From the NCBI RefSeq assembly GCF_020010905.1, contig NZ_JAGJBY010000002.1, positions 620,001 through 684,000 of the forward strand: a DNA stretch of 64,000 nt, written 5' to 3'. This stretch comes from Streptomyces acidiscabies (GTDB taxonomy: Bacteria; Actinomycetota; Actinomycetes; Streptomycetales; Streptomycetaceae). The position numbers and the translations under genes are program-made. The notes beneath the pieces are model-generated. The model was not told the origin of the DNA. It saw only the letters and a program-made list of their open reading frames with translations, and made no database searches. Positions 1 to 8,732 of the stretch are shown in pieces (position 1 is the first letter of the stretch; every line of letters begins with the position of its first letter).

Positions 1-591
1 GGCGAAGAGCCAGCCGATCGAGAACATCAGGACGCGGCGGCGGTTGGCGCCGGGGATGACGACGAGGAGCGCGAAGAGCGCGTAGAACCGGATCTCGACC
101 CACAGCGTCCAGCACACGCCGAGGACGCGCTCCGCGCCGATCGGCTGTTGCAGGAGCGTGAAGTTGATCAGCGCGTCGCTCGGCGAGACCCCCTTGAAGG
201 GGACGGCAGGCAGCGCCATGACGACGATGAGCAGGGCGACCGCGAACCAGTACGCCGGCATCAGCCGCGAGACACGGGACGCGAAGAACGACTGGAGGGA
301 CCGCCCCCAGCCGCTCATGCAGATCACGAACCCGCTGATCACGAAGAAGACCTGGACACCGAGACAGCCGTACGTCGCGAACTGGTGCAGCGTCGGGAAC
401 TCGGTCTTCGGCGAGGCACCCCACGACGTGGAGACCTGCGCGCCGCGCCCCGCGTAGTGGTACATGGCGACCATGAGCGCGGCCACGAGCCGCAGCCCGT
501 CGAGGGCGCGCAGCCGGTTCACCCGGGGAGGCTTGGGTGCGGCTGTCGGCTCCGCCGGGGACTCCGTGGTTCTTACGGCCGTCTCGGTCAC
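1..591 (-). CDS. Acyltransferase 3 family membrane protein (3' end outside window)
   Basis: The visible 197 codons encode the N-terminal half of an integral-membrane O-acyltransferase of the acyltransferase-3 family. Family hallmarks are a histidine in MYHYAGRG near residue 45 and the segment QVFFVISGFVI after the first membrane span. Such enzymes transfer acetyl or other acyl groups to surface glycans. I start it at GTG 591, because the nearby upstream ATG (about 625) is out of frame and terminates at once. It lies downstream of, and in the same direction as, two glycosyltransferase genes, so it may decorate the glycopolymer made by this locus. The C-terminus runs off the window. Family assignment is secure; the substrate is inferred from context. 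Confidence 0.85.
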   Translation of the reverse strand, partial: MTETAVRTTESPAEPTAAPKPPRVNRLRALDGLRLVAALMVAMYHYAGRGAQVSTSWGASPKTEFPTLHQFATYGCLGVQVFFVISGFVICMSGWGRSLQSFFASRVSRLMPAYWFAVALLIVVMALPAVPFKGVSPSDALINFTLLQQPIGAERVLGVCWTLWVEIRFYALFALLVVIPGANRRRVLMFSIGWLFA

Positions 592-716
592 GCTGGTATC
601 CCTCGTACGGGAGAGGTGGTCATGGGGGATCGTAGGGCGCCGGTTGGGTACGTCTGTGCGAGGAACGGACCGTGCGTCCACTCGTCGCCGAATGTTCATC
701 CCGGCGCCCTGCCGGG

Positions 717-2033
717 TTACTTCTTCACGGACTTCTTCAGCGCGCGGGCCCGTCGTACGACCCTGCGCGCGGTGGCGTTGCGGGGCAGGAACGCGAGGCG
801 GGCCGGGATGCCGCCGGGCAGGCCGAGCGCGGTGAGGCGGCGGCGCCGGAAGTAGCGCTGGGTGCGCGGGGTGAGGCGGGAGGCGAGGTACTTCTCCGCC
901 ACGGGCCGCAGGTACGGGTAGATCTGGGCCTGCATGACGAAGCCCATCGTCTCCAACAGGTCGTCCATGGCGACGGGTTGGTCCTTGCCCTCCAGGTCGG
1001 GCAGCAGCGCGTCCGCGAGGATCACCGGTACGCGGTTGCTGTTCTGGAAGGGGACGAGCCGCTCCAGCATCAGCGGCGTGCCGACCCGCGCGACGGGGAT
1101 GCCGTAGAACTCCTTCGCCGTGAACAGAGCGGTGGAGAAGCAGCCCACGACCAGGGCCGGTTCGGCGGTCGCGAACAGCACCTCCGCGAGGACCGGCGTG
1201 TCCAGCACCAGGAGTTCCGCGCCGACTTCCCGCGCCGCCGCCTCAAGTGCCTTGCTGTACCCGGCCGGTGCGGAGGGGTGCGGCTTGAACGCGATCGAGG
1301 TGTGCCCCTTGGCGACCGCGCCGCGCAACATCCGTACGTGCAGCTCCTCTTCCTCCTCGACGGTGAGGATGTCGAGGGCGGCGAGGTACTGGCCCAGCAG
1401 CAGCGCCGAGTTGACCGGCAGACGCGGCAACTCCTCGGCGGTGTCCGTGATTTCGCCGAGCACCTTGAGGAACGCGTCCGTCGGCACGATCTCGGCGGGG
1501 ACCCCGAACTCCGTGAGCGCCAGCGGGACTTCGCCGGGGACCAGGTCCAGGTGCAGGACCCGGCGGACCCGCGTGCCGATCAGCGGATCGACCTTGTTGC
1601 GGGTCGGGCCGTACGTCATCAGGCCGTCCGCGTACACGTCGACCGGGGCGCCGAAGAAGCAAGCGGCGATCGCCTGGGCGGGGTTGACCTGGAGCGACTC
1701 CAGGACGATCTCGATCCGGTCGTCCCCGAGGTCCCACAGCATCCTCAGGTACCGCTCGAAGAGCACGGTGTCGTCGGCGCGCGGCGACCAGGTGCTCGGG
1801 TGGAACGGGCTGATCGCGTCGTTCCAGGACAGCACTCCGTCGAACCGGCGGCGCAGCGGCGCGAACCCCGGCATCGCCTCCAACGTGTCCACCGTCTCAG
1901 GGGCGTTGGCGTTGTTGCACACCAGCAGCAGCCTGCGGTCCGCCGCCGGGAAGACGTCCGAGTCCATCGCGGCGGCGATCGTCGCCACGCCGTACAGCGT
2001 GGAGGCGACGTAGATCTGGGTCGTGCGGGGCAT
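717..2033 (-). CDS. Polysialyltransferase-family glycosyltransferase
   Basis: The 438-residue product begins MPRTTQIYVASTLYGVAT and resembles the alpha-2,8-polysialyltransferase family, whose members polymerise or extend nonulosonic-acid chains from CMP-activated donors. In the body of the protein I see an FKPHPSAPAGY segment, typical of the nucleotide-sugar side of capsule-type transferases, and a VGCFSTALF segment, which matches the serine-containing loop of these enzymes. The C-terminus is very basic, suggesting membrane or polymer contact. The ATG overlaps the stop of the upstream GT2 gene in a TGATG arrangement, so the two are translationally coupled. Neighbouring CMP-nonulosonate synthetase and NeuB-like genes support a role in building a sialic/Kdn-type wall polymer. 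The exact linkage is unknown. Confidence 0.8.
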   Translation of the reverse strand: MPRTTQIYVASTLYGVATIAAAMDSDVFPAADRRLLLVCNNANAPETVDTLEAMPGFAPLRRRFDGVLSWNDAISPFHPSTWSPRADDTVLFERYLRMLWDLGDDRIEIVLESLQVNPAQAIAACFFGAPVDVYADGLMTYGPTRNKVDPLIGTRVRRVLHLDLVPGEVPLALTEFGVPAEIVPTDAFLKVLGEITDTAEELPRLPVNSALLLGQYLAALDILTVEEEEELHVRMLRGAVAKGHTSIAFKPHPSAPAGYSKALEAAAREVGAELLVLDTPVLAEVLFATAEPALVVGCFSTALFTAKEFYGIPVARVGTPLMLERLVPFQNSNRVPVILADALLPDLEGKDQPVAMDDLLETMGFVMQAQIYPYLRPVAEKYLASRLTPRTQRYFRRRRLTALGLPGGIPARLAFLPRNATARRVVRRARALKKSVKK

Positions 2034-3127
2034 CAGGCAGCCGCCTTCGCTGTCGTGACCTTGCGGCGCAGCCGCCGCAGCTTGGCGGAGCGCTCGATGT
2101 CCATGGTGTCGAGCACGTCCGTGAGGAGTCCCTGCGGCAGCCGCTGGATGGCGGCGGCGCTGCGCACCCGCAGCAGTTTGGCCACCGCCGGCTCGAACTT
2201 CTCGATCTCCGACAGATGGTGGGCGATGATCGCGAGGTACGTACGGACCGCCTTCGGCAGCAGCCGGTCGGCGTCCGGGTCCTTCGAGGTCTCCGCGATC
2301 ACCTGGTCGAAGGCGCGGATGAAGTCCAGTTGGCGCACATCGCCGATCTGGGTAAGGGAGTTGGCGACGCCCCGCCGGTAGAAGATGCCGTGCAGGTCGG
2401 CCACCGCGAACGACTCGGCCTCGCGGTGCAGCTTCCAGATCCAGGGCCGGTCCTCGGCGGTGCGCAGCCCGTCCGTGAAGTGCAGCAGACCCTTGTCGAC
2501 GAGGCGGCGGTGGTAGACACCGGCCCACGCGTAGGGGTAGTCGACCGAGGACGAGCGGTCCGCCGGGAGGATCGAGTCGCGGGGGTCCAGGACGACGTTC
2601 CGGCGGCCCTCGGGGTGGCGGAAGATCGCGCGGGCGCGGGCCGTCGTCTGCACATGATCGACACGGACGAAATCACAGCCGAGTTTCTCGATCGAATCGA
2701 CCAATTCGGCCAGGAAACCGCGGGCGTACCAGTCGTCGCCGTCCAGGAATGTCAGATATTCACCGCGCGCCACATTCAGTCCGTTATTACGCGCGGTGGC
2801 CAGTCCGCCGTTCTTCTCGGGGCGGACGACCTGCACCTGGGAGACTTTCGAGAGGGTCTCGGCCGCGCGTTCCAGAACAGCCGCGGTGTCGTCCTTCGAC
2901 TTGTCGTCGACAAGGACGAACTCGAAATCCTCGCGCGCGTTCGCCTGGAGGCTTCTGAGGGTGTCCAGTACGAGGTGCTGCACGTTGTAACAGGGCACGA
3001 TCACGGAGAGCTTGGGCACCTGAGTGAGCCTAGGAGGCGGCGCGGCGGGAGAAGCGTCCGGAAGCTGTACGGGCGGTGAACTCGATGCGTCGGGAATGTG
3101 CATCCTGGCTGCTTTCCATGATTCCAC
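2033..3127 (-). CDS. Glycosyltransferase family 2
   Basis: This is a GT-A fold inverting glycosyltransferase of about 364 residues. The catalytic domain occupies roughly residues 40-260. It shows the opening strand LSVIVPCYN, the nucleotide-contact loop LVDDKSKDD, ARNNGLNVARG, and the DxD-type metal site in TFLDGDDWY. A C-terminal helical region of about 100 residues ends in a very basic tail. Two starts are possible (position 3127 or the internal ATG eight codons later); neither has a strong ribosome site. The gene heads a minus-strand set followed by the polysialyltransferase-like gene and an acyltransferase, and it is divergent from the plus-strand nonulosonate genes. It probably adds a sugar to the wall glycopolymer backbone or side chain; the donor is unknown. 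Confidence 0.88.
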   Translation of the reverse strand: MESWKAARMHIPDASSSPPVQLPDASPAAPPPRLTQVPKLSVIVPCYNVQHLVLDTLRSLQANAREDFEFVLVDDKSKDDTAAVLERAAETLSKVSQVQVVRPEKNGGLATARNNGLNVARGEYLTFLDGDDWYARGFLAELVDSIEKLGCDFVRVDHVQTTARARAIFRHPEGRRNVVLDPRDSILPADRSSSVDYPYAWAGVYHRRLVDKGLLHFTDGLRTAEDRPWIWKLHREAESFAVADLHGIFYRRGVANSLTQIGDVRQLDFIRAFDQVIAETSKDPDADRLLPKAVRTYLAIIAHHLSEIEKFEPAVAKLLRVRSAAAIQRLPQGLLTDVLDTMDIERSAKLRRLRRKVTTAKAAA

Positions 3128-3186
3128 GGCCCAGTTGGCCGCTCGGTAGGGTGCTGTTCACTTTTTGTTGAGTCTTGGTTTTCGCG

Positions 3187-4530
3187 ATGCCGGATTTTGC
3201 CTTACTAGTCTCTCGTGCTGTGCCACCACGTACTTCGACACCCCTCAAGATCGCTGTCCTGGCGGACTCCGACACTCGCTGGAAATGGGGAGCCCGCACC
3301 GCACGGCGCATAGCTCCCGACAGCGGCCGGGAACCCATTCTGGACGGTTATCTGCTGCGCGGACGCGCGACCCCCACACCCCGGCAGCTCGCCGAGGTGG
3401 GGATCGCCGCGGACTCGCTGCGCGAGGTCACGGCCGTCGAGTTCCTGCGCGCGATGGGCGCCGAGTCCTACGACGTCCTCGTCCTGTCGCTCGTCGGCGG
3501 CGGCGTGCAGGCCATGCTCCACGGCCTGAAGCGCGTCTGGGAGGACAAGCCCCGGCCCGTCGTCGTCACCGGGTACGTCGGTGTCGTCTACGAGAAGCTC
3601 GCCGACGGCCTGCTCCTGCGGCACGGCGCGGACCTCGTCCTCGCCAACTCCCGCCAGGACGCGGACCGTTTCAAGGCCGTGTACGACGGGGTCGGCGCCG
3701 ACTCCTCGGCGGTGACCGAAGTCGCCCTGCCGTTCCTGGGGGGTGCGCCCTACACGGGTGAACACCAGCCGTACACCGTGGTGTTCGCCGCGCAGCCCTC
3801 CGTGCCGGAGAGCCGCAAGGACCGTACGTACCTGCTGGACCGCCTCGTCCAGCACGCCCGGCTGCACCCCGACCGCGAGGTGCTGCTCAAGCTGCGCTCC
3901 CGGCCGGGTGAACACACCACCCACATCGAGGAGTTGCCCTACCAGAAGCTCGCCCAGAGCAAGGACCTCCCGGCCAACTTCCGGCTGGTGTACGGGAACA
4001 TGGGCGAGGTCCTCGACCGCACCGACCTGCTGGTGACCATCAGCTCCACGGCCGCGCTCGAATCGCTCCACCGCCGCATCCCGACCGTCGTCCTCACCGA
4101 CCTCGGCATCCGGGAATCCCTCGGCAACCACCACTTCGTCGGCTCCGGGTGCCTCGCGTCCTGGGAGCAACTCGACGCCGGGCACCGGCCGGTGGCGGAC
4201 GAGGAGTGGGTGTCGCGGCAGGGCGTCTGCGCCGACGGCACGTACGAGAACGCCTTCGACGCGGCCCGCGAGCGGATCGCCAAGCTGCTCGACCGGTCGG
4301 GGCTTCCGGCGCTCCAGCCGTACTACACGCAGGCCACCGCGCCGGGTTACCTCCCCGGCATCCTCGCCCGCCACCACCTCGGCCCCGACGGCACGCCGCT
4401 GCCCGGTGCCCCGGCCGCCGACAAGACACCCGGCCCCGTCCGCCAGATCGTCCGCCGCGCCGCCCGGGGCGCCTACCGGCACGGGGTGCAGCGCGTGGCG
4501 CCGGTGATCCGGCGGATGGGCGAGCTGTGA
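3187..4530 (+). CDS. DUF6716-type putative glycosyltransferase
   Basis: The product of about 447 residues looks like the actinobacterial DUF6716 family, usually annotated as putative glycosyltransferase. Two Rossmann-like halves can be seen. The first starts LKIAVLADSDTRWKWG, with a VVVTGYVGVVYEK segment. The second starts YTVVFAAQPSVPE and contains TDLLVTISSTAALESLHRRIPTV, close to the donor-binding loop of GT-B transferases. I prefer ATG 3187; a TTG 12 bases upstream is in frame and neither has a clear ribosome site, so this may be a short-leader or leaderless transcript. It is the first gene of the plus-strand nonulosonate group. Function beyond a probable transferase role in wall polymer synthesis is inference. 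Confidence 0.75.
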   Translation: MPDFALLVSRAVPPRTSTPLKIAVLADSDTRWKWGARTARRIAPDSGREPILDGYLLRGRATPTPRQLAEVGIAADSLREVTAVEFLRAMGAESYDVLVLSLVGGGVQAMLHGLKRVWEDKPRPVVVTGYVGVVYEKLADGLLLRHGADLVLANSRQDADRFKAVYDGVGADSSAVTEVALPFLGGAPYTGEHQPYTVVFAAQPSVPESRKDRTYLLDRLVQHARLHPDREVLLKLRSRPGEHTTHIEELPYQKLAQSKDLPANFRLVYGNMGEVLDRTDLLVTISSTAALESLHRRIPTVVLTDLGIRESLGNHHFVGSGCLASWEQLDAGHRPVADEEWVSRQGVCADGTYENAFDAARERIAKLLDRSGLPALQPYYTQATAPGYLPGILARHHLGPDGTPLPGAPAADKTPGPVRQIVRRAARGAYRHGVQRVAPVIRRMGEL

Positions 4531-4601
4531 GCGGCGCGGCTGCCTCAGGTGCGCGCCACAGCTCCCCGGTGCCCCCCGATTCCGTACAAGGAGTTCCCTC
4601 C

Positions 4602-5822
4602 ATGTCCAACTCGCAAGCAGCGCAAGGCGGTTCGTCGCGTCGGGTGCTTGCCGTGATTCCCGCGCGGGGCGGCTCCAAGGGTGTGCCCGCGAAGAACCTC
4701 GCGCCGGTCGGGGGTGTGCCGCTGGTGGCGAGAGCCGTACGGGAGTGCCTGGCCGCGCGCCTGGTCACCGATGTCGTCGTCTCCACCGACGATCACAGCA
4801 TCGCCGCCGCCGCGCGCGAGGCCGGGGCCGAAGTCGTGCTGCGGCCCGCCGTCATCGCCGGGGACACCGCGACCTCCGAGGCCGCCGTCCTGCACGCGAT
4901 GGACGCCCACGAGGCCGCGCACGGTGCGCCCGTGGACGTCGTGCTGCTCGTGCAGTGCACCAGCCCGTTCGTGAGCCGCGAGGACGTCGAGGGGGTCGCC
5001 GCCGCCGTCGTCGAGAAGGGCGCCGACACCGCCGTAACTGTCGCCGCGTTCCACGGATTCGTGTGGCGCGAGGAGACCGAGGGCGGGCAGGGCGTCAACC
5101 ACGACAAGGCGTACCGGCCCCGCCGCCAGGACCGGCCGCAGGACTTCCTGGAGACCGGCGCCGCGTACGCGATGAACGCGGCCGGGTTCCGCACCCACAA
5201 CCACCGCTTCTTCGGCCGCACCGAACTCGTCCGCACCGACCCCGCACGGGTGTTGGAGATCGACGACCCCCACGACCTCGCGCGCGCAAGGGCGTTGGCG
5301 CCCCTCTTCGACTCCGAGAGGGCCGGCGGTCTGCCGACCGGCGTCGAAGTCGACGCCGTCGTCATCGACTTCGACGGGACGCAGACCGACGACCGGGTCA
5401 TGATCGACCAGGACGGCCGGGAGTTCGTCTCCGTGCACCGGGGCGACGGACTCGGCATCGCCGCCCTGCGCCGCAGCGGCAAGAAGCTGCTCATCCTCTC
5501 CACCGAGCTGAACCCCGTGGTCGCCGCCCGCGCCCGCAAGCTCAAGATCCCCGTCCTGCACGGCATCGACCGCAAGGACCTCGCGCTCAAGCAGTGGTGC
5601 GAGGAACAGGGCATCTCGCCCGAGCGCGTCCTCTACGCCGGCAATGACGTCAACGACCTTCCCTGCTTCGCCCTCGTCGGCTGGCCGGTGGCTGTGGCCA
5701 GCGCCCACGACGTCGTCCGGGGCGCCGCCCGCGCGGTCACCGCCACAGCAGGCGGCGACGGAGCGATCCGCGAGATCGCCGGCTGGCTCCTCGGACCCTC
5801 GCTCGACACCCTCACCCAGTAA
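4602..5822 (+). CDS. neuA: CMP-nonulosonate synthetase fused to HAD phosphatase
   Basis: A 406-residue two-domain enzyme. Residues 14-240 form a cytidylyltransferase with the CTP-binding loop IPARGGSKGVPAKN, activating a nonulosonic acid (sialic acid or Kdn) to its CMP sugar. Residues 250-400 form a HAD phosphatase of the KdsC/NeuA-C type: the catalytic aspartates are in IDFDGTQTDD (about D256 and D258), a later LSTE segment is motif II, and GNDVNDL supplies the metal-binding acidic residues. The fusion suggests that one polypeptide removes phosphate from the nonulosonate 9-phosphate and activates the free acid. The start is set by AAGGAG at 4588-4593. It is followed 14 bases later by the NeuB-like synthase. 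Whether the native sugar is Neu5Ac or Kdn cannot be read from sequence. Confidence 0.92.
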   Translation: MSNSQAAQGGSSRRVLAVIPARGGSKGVPAKNLAPVGGVPLVARAVRECLAARLVTDVVVSTDDHSIAAAAREAGAEVVLRPAVIAGDTATSEAAVLHAMDAHEAAHGAPVDVVLLVQCTSPFVSREDVEGVAAAVVEKGADTAVTVAAFHGFVWREETEGGQGVNHDKAYRPRRQDRPQDFLETGAAYAMNAAGFRTHNHRFFGRTELVRTDPARVLEIDDPHDLARARALAPLFDSERAGGLPTGVEVDAVVIDFDGTQTDDRVMIDQDGREFVSVHRGDGLGIAALRRSGKKLLILSTELNPVVAARARKLKIPVLHGIDRKDLALKQWCEEQGISPERVLYAGNDVNDLPCFALVGWPVAVASAHDVVRGAARAVTATAGGDGAIREIAGWLLGPSLDTLTQ

Positions 5823-5836
5823 GGAAACGCCCCGCC

Positions 5837-6775
5837 ATGAGCACCAACTCCCGTATCCGCAGCTTCGGTTCGCGCGAGGCCGGCCCCGGTCGCCCCGTCT
5901 ACATCTGCGGTGAGATCGGCATCAACCACAACGGTGACCTCGACAACGCGTTCAAGCTGATCGACGCCGCCGCCGAAGCCGGCTGCGACGCCGTCAAGTT
6001 CCAGAAGCGCACCCCCGAGATCTGCACGCCGCGCGACCAGTGGGACATCGAGCGGGACACCCCCTGGGGCCGGATGACGTACATCGACTACCGCCACCGC
6101 GTCGAGTTCGGCGAGGACGAGTACCGCAAGATCGACGAGTACTGCAAGGCGAAGGGGATCGCCTGGTTCGCGTCCCCGTGGGACACCGAGGCCGTCGCGT
6201 TCCTGGAGAAGTTCGACGTCCCCGCGCACAAGGTCGCCTCCGCGTCCCTCACCGACGACGAGCTGCTGCGCGCCCTGCGCGGTACCGGCCGTACGGTCAT
6301 CCTCTCCACCGGGATGTCCACGCCGAAGCAGATCCGGCACGCCGTCGAGGTCCTCGGCTCCGACAACATCCTTCTCTGCCACGCCACTTCGACCTACCCG
6401 GCGAAGGCGGAGGAGCTGAACCTGCGCGTCATCAACACCCTCCAGGCCGAGTACCCCAACGTCCCGATCGGCTACTCCGGCCACGAGACGGGCCTCCAGA
6501 CCACGCTGGCCGCCGTCGCCCTCGGCGCGGCCTTCGTCGAGCGCCACATCACCCTCGACCGCGCGATGTGGGGCTCCGACCAGGCCGCTTCCGTCGAGCC
6601 CGGCGGCCTCACGCGCCTCGTCCGCGACATCCGCACCATCGAGGAGTCCCTCGGCGACGGCGTCAAGAAGGTCTACGACTCCGAGCTGGGCCCCATGAAG
6701 AAGCTCCGCCGCGTCACCGGCGTCATCGCCGAGGCCGAGATCGCGGACGCCGCGGGCGAGCCCCTCACCGTCTGA
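5837..6775 (+). CDS. neuB: NeuB-like nonulosonic acid synthase without SAF domain
   Basis: This is a NeuB-family TIM-barrel enzyme that condenses phosphoenolpyruvate with a hexose or hexosamine (or its 6-phosphate) to make a nine-carbon acid. Diagnostic segments are EIGINHNGD, DAVKFQKRTPEICTP, ILSTGMSTPKQI, LCHATSTYPAK, IGYSGHETG and ERHITLDR. The protein is 312 residues; typical NeuB enzymes run to about 345 and end in an SAF (antifreeze-like) domain that contributes to substrate binding in the dimer partner. Here the chain stops soon after the barrel, with only EIADAAGEPLTV as a stub. The neighbouring phosphatase-fused synthetase suits a pathway through a 9-phosphate. Catalytic function is likely; the missing SAF domain is the oddity. 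Confidence 0.92.
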   Translation: MSTNSRIRSFGSREAGPGRPVYICGEIGINHNGDLDNAFKLIDAAAEAGCDAVKFQKRTPEICTPRDQWDIERDTPWGRMTYIDYRHRVEFGEDEYRKIDEYCKAKGIAWFASPWDTEAVAFLEKFDVPAHKVASASLTDDELLRALRGTGRTVILSTGMSTPKQIRHAVEVLGSDNILLCHATSTYPAKAEELNLRVINTLQAEYPNVPIGYSGHETGLQTTLAAVALGAAFVERHITLDRAMWGSDQAASVEPGGLTRLVRDIRTIEESLGDGVKKVYDSELGPMKKLRRVTGVIAEAEIADAAGEPLTV

Positions 6776-6819
6776 CCCCTGTGCCCCGCTACGCCTTACG
6801 ACGGATTGGCCGTACGAGG

Positions 6820-7941
6820 ATGACCCCGCGCGCCGACACGCCCACGACTCTCGCGTTCGTCGAGAGTCCGGTGCAGCTGCTCAATGTCCTGGAGTGGGCG
6901 CATGCCCGCGAGTTGGGGGCGGGGCGGGGTGACTCGGCCCACGCTTCCGGCACCGATGGGGTGTCGGGGGCGGGGGACGAGGGTGGGCTTGTGCTGGTTG
7001 TGCTCGCTCCCAACGACCCCATGACCCGGGGGCAGTTGAGGCGTATGGCCGAACTCGCCCGCGAGGAAGGGCATGTGGTGCGCTGGGAGGAGGCGCGTGG
7101 GGGAACCTCCGCTCCGTTCAGGACAGTTGGGGGGCTGTCCCGGCTGCTGCGCAGGGCTCGGCGGGTCGTCATGGGCGATCCCTTCTCCCGGTACGTGCAG
7201 TTGTTGCTGACCATCACCAAAGCCACCGAACTCGTCGTCGTCGACGACGGGACCGCGACCATGGAGTTCGTCGGTCAACTCGCCCGTGGGGAACGGCTCG
7301 TGCGGTGGCACCGCAAGGGTGGGCGGCCCGGGCCGCGTGACCTCGTCTTCGCGCCGGTGTCCTCCTCCGCGCGGCGCCGGCTCACGCCCTCCGCGCGGCG
7401 GCGTGTCGAGGTGTTCTCGGCGATGCCCATCGAGGATGTGCCCGAGGGGGTGCGGATCACGGAGAACACGTTCGCGTGGACGCGGGACCGGTTCGGGCCG
7501 CCGACCGTCACCAAGGGGGCCGACATGGTCGGAACGTCCCTTGTGGAGACGGGAGTTGTGGACCAGGAGCGGTATCTGGAGGCCGTCCAGAACCTCGCGA
7601 AGACCCACGGTGTGACCCGTTACTTCGCGCACCGCCGTGAGTCCACCGAGAAGCTCCACCGCCTCCAGACCGAGTCCGGCCTGGAGATCGTCCGCCCCGA
7701 GCTCCCCCTCGAACTCATCGCCCGCCGGGGGCCCATCGGCCGTACGATCCTGAGCTTTCCCTCAACTGTCGTGCACACTCTGCCGATTGCCCTGGTCGGT
7801 ACGGGTGTCCGTGTCACCGTCTGCGATATCGACCCGAAGTGGCTGACGACCAATGCGTCGCCCCGGGCGCAGGGTTTTCTGTCGGGCGTGACGGGGACGG
7901 CGCGGGATGTGCATCGGCTGGCGTCGGTGAGTACTGCCTGA
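6820..7941 (+). CDS. Second sialyl/polysialyltransferase-like glycosyltransferase
   Basis: The product of about 373 residues begins with TTLAFVESPVQLLNVLEWA, the SPxQLLN signature at the amino end of sialyltransferase GT52 and polysialyltransferase-like families. Near the C-terminus LSFPSTVVHTLPIAL resembles the conserved serine loop of the same superfamily. A LVVVDDGTATMEF segment in the middle is also typical. ATG 6820 places the start just before the domain; GTG 6781, in frame and five bases after the neuB stop, is an alternative that would allow tight coupling. It closes the plus-strand group of four genes. With the product of 717-2033 it gives the locus two polymer-type transferases, which fits an alternating or substituted nonulosonate chain. 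Confidence 0.72.
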   Translation: MTPRADTPTTLAFVESPVQLLNVLEWAHARELGAGRGDSAHASGTDGVSGAGDEGGLVLVVLAPNDPMTRGQLRRMAELAREEGHVVRWEEARGGTSAPFRTVGGLSRLLRRARRVVMGDPFSRYVQLLLTITKATELVVVDDGTATMEFVGQLARGERLVRWHRKGGRPGPRDLVFAPVSSSARRRLTPSARRRVEVFSAMPIEDVPEGVRITENTFAWTRDRFGPPTVTKGADMVGTSLVETGVVDQERYLEAVQNLAKTHGVTRYFAHRRESTEKLHRLQTESGLEIVRPELPLELIARRGPIGRTILSFPSTVVHTLPIALVGTGVRVTVCDIDPKWLTTNASPRAQGFLSGVTGTARDVHRLASVSTA

Positions 7942-8080
7942 CGGGGCGTGTGGTGAGGCTCTGGCCTGCGTCGTCGCTCTTCCGGCGTACGTACATGCCA
8001 TCTGTCGGACCGCGGGCTTGTGTATCCGTGGCCCTGATGTGGATGCTGCGTTCCGTCGGAGGATCGGGGCAGGAGAGCGC

Positions 8081-8248
8081 ATGGACGAGAACGCGCCGGA
8101 GAAGTATCCGCGGGAGGGGGTTCCGCTGGGGCGGGACACGGGGGAGGTACCGGTGGGACGGCCGTACGGCACCGGCTCGGCCCGGTGGCGCGCGCTGTGG
8201 TGGCGGGTTCGGGGTGCGCTGCGGTGGCCGGTGCGCAACCGTGGATGA
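8081..8248 (+). CDS. Small basic hypothetical protein
   Basis: A 55-codon frame with a good ribosome site (AGGAG at 8071-8075, five bases before the ATG) encodes a hydrophilic, arginine- and tryptophan-rich peptide beginning MDENAPEKYPREGVPLG and ending in a basic stretch. Its stop overlaps the presumed GTG start of the MarR gene, which would couple the two. I recognise no family. The ribosome site and the overlap support a real gene; the short length leaves doubt. Confidence 0.45.
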   Translation: MDENAPEKYPREGVPLGRDTGEVPVGRPYGTGSARWRALWWRVRGALRWPVRNRG

Positions 8249-8732
8249 ATCCCCCGTGAAGTCCGACGATGTCGTGTCCGTCGTGATGGCCGCGTCCCGG
8301 CTGGTGATGGGGATCTCGGCGCGGGCGCTCGCCGAAGTCGACGAGTCGCTGTCGCTGGCCCAGTTGCGGACGCTGGTCGCGCTGGAGGGGTGCGGGCCGG
8401 TCAAGTTGGCTGTGCTGGCTGAGGTGTTGGGCGTGAACTCCTCCACCGCGCTGCGGTCCGTGATGCGACTGGAACAGGTCGGGCTGGTCGATCGCCGGGC
8501 CAGCGAGGTCAGCCGCCGGGAGGTCGTCCTTCGCCTCACCGGGCGCGGCGAGGATCTCGTACAGCGAGTCCTGGACCACCGCCGCTGCGAGGTGGAGAAA
8601 CTGGTCGAGGGGGTGGCTCCGGGGGTGCGGGCCGGGTTGGTGGAGGGGTTGCGGGCGTTGCTGGAGACGGCGGGGGACAGGTCGATCGTGATTCCGGGGG
8701 CGGCGGAGGAGTTCAGGGAGGGGGCGGAGTGA
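8241..8732 (+). CDS. MarR family transcriptional regulator
   Basis: A 163-residue winged-helix protein. The core (residues about 30-130) shows the MarR pattern: LRTLVALEGCGPVKLAVLAE for the first helices, NSSTALRSVMRLEQVGLVDR for the recognition helix, and a wing followed by VLRLTGRGEDLVQRVL. The C-terminal helix would form the dimer interface. GTG 8241 overlaps the preceding small frame by eight bases; a later in-frame ATG at 8286 would shorten it by 15 residues. Ligand and target are not evident. It lies downstream of the glycopolymer locus but nothing ties it functionally to that pathway. Confidence 0.82.
   Translation: MDESPVKSDDVVSVVMAASRLVMGISARALAEVDESLSLAQLRTLVALEGCGPVKLAVLAEVLGVNSSTALRSVMRLEQVGLVDRRASEVSRREVVLRLTGRGEDLVQRVLDHRRCEVEKLVEGVAPGVRAGLVEGLRALLETAGDRSIVIPGAAEEFREGAE

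Noticed and set aside
672..2381. Long plus-strand frame opposite the polysialyltransferase and GT2 genes
   Set aside because: Arg/Gln-rich shadow without domains; the minus frames have family motifs and coupled starts.
3205..4482. Long minus frame opposite the DUF6716 gene
   Set aside because: Low-complexity shadow; codon third-position bias favours the plus gene.
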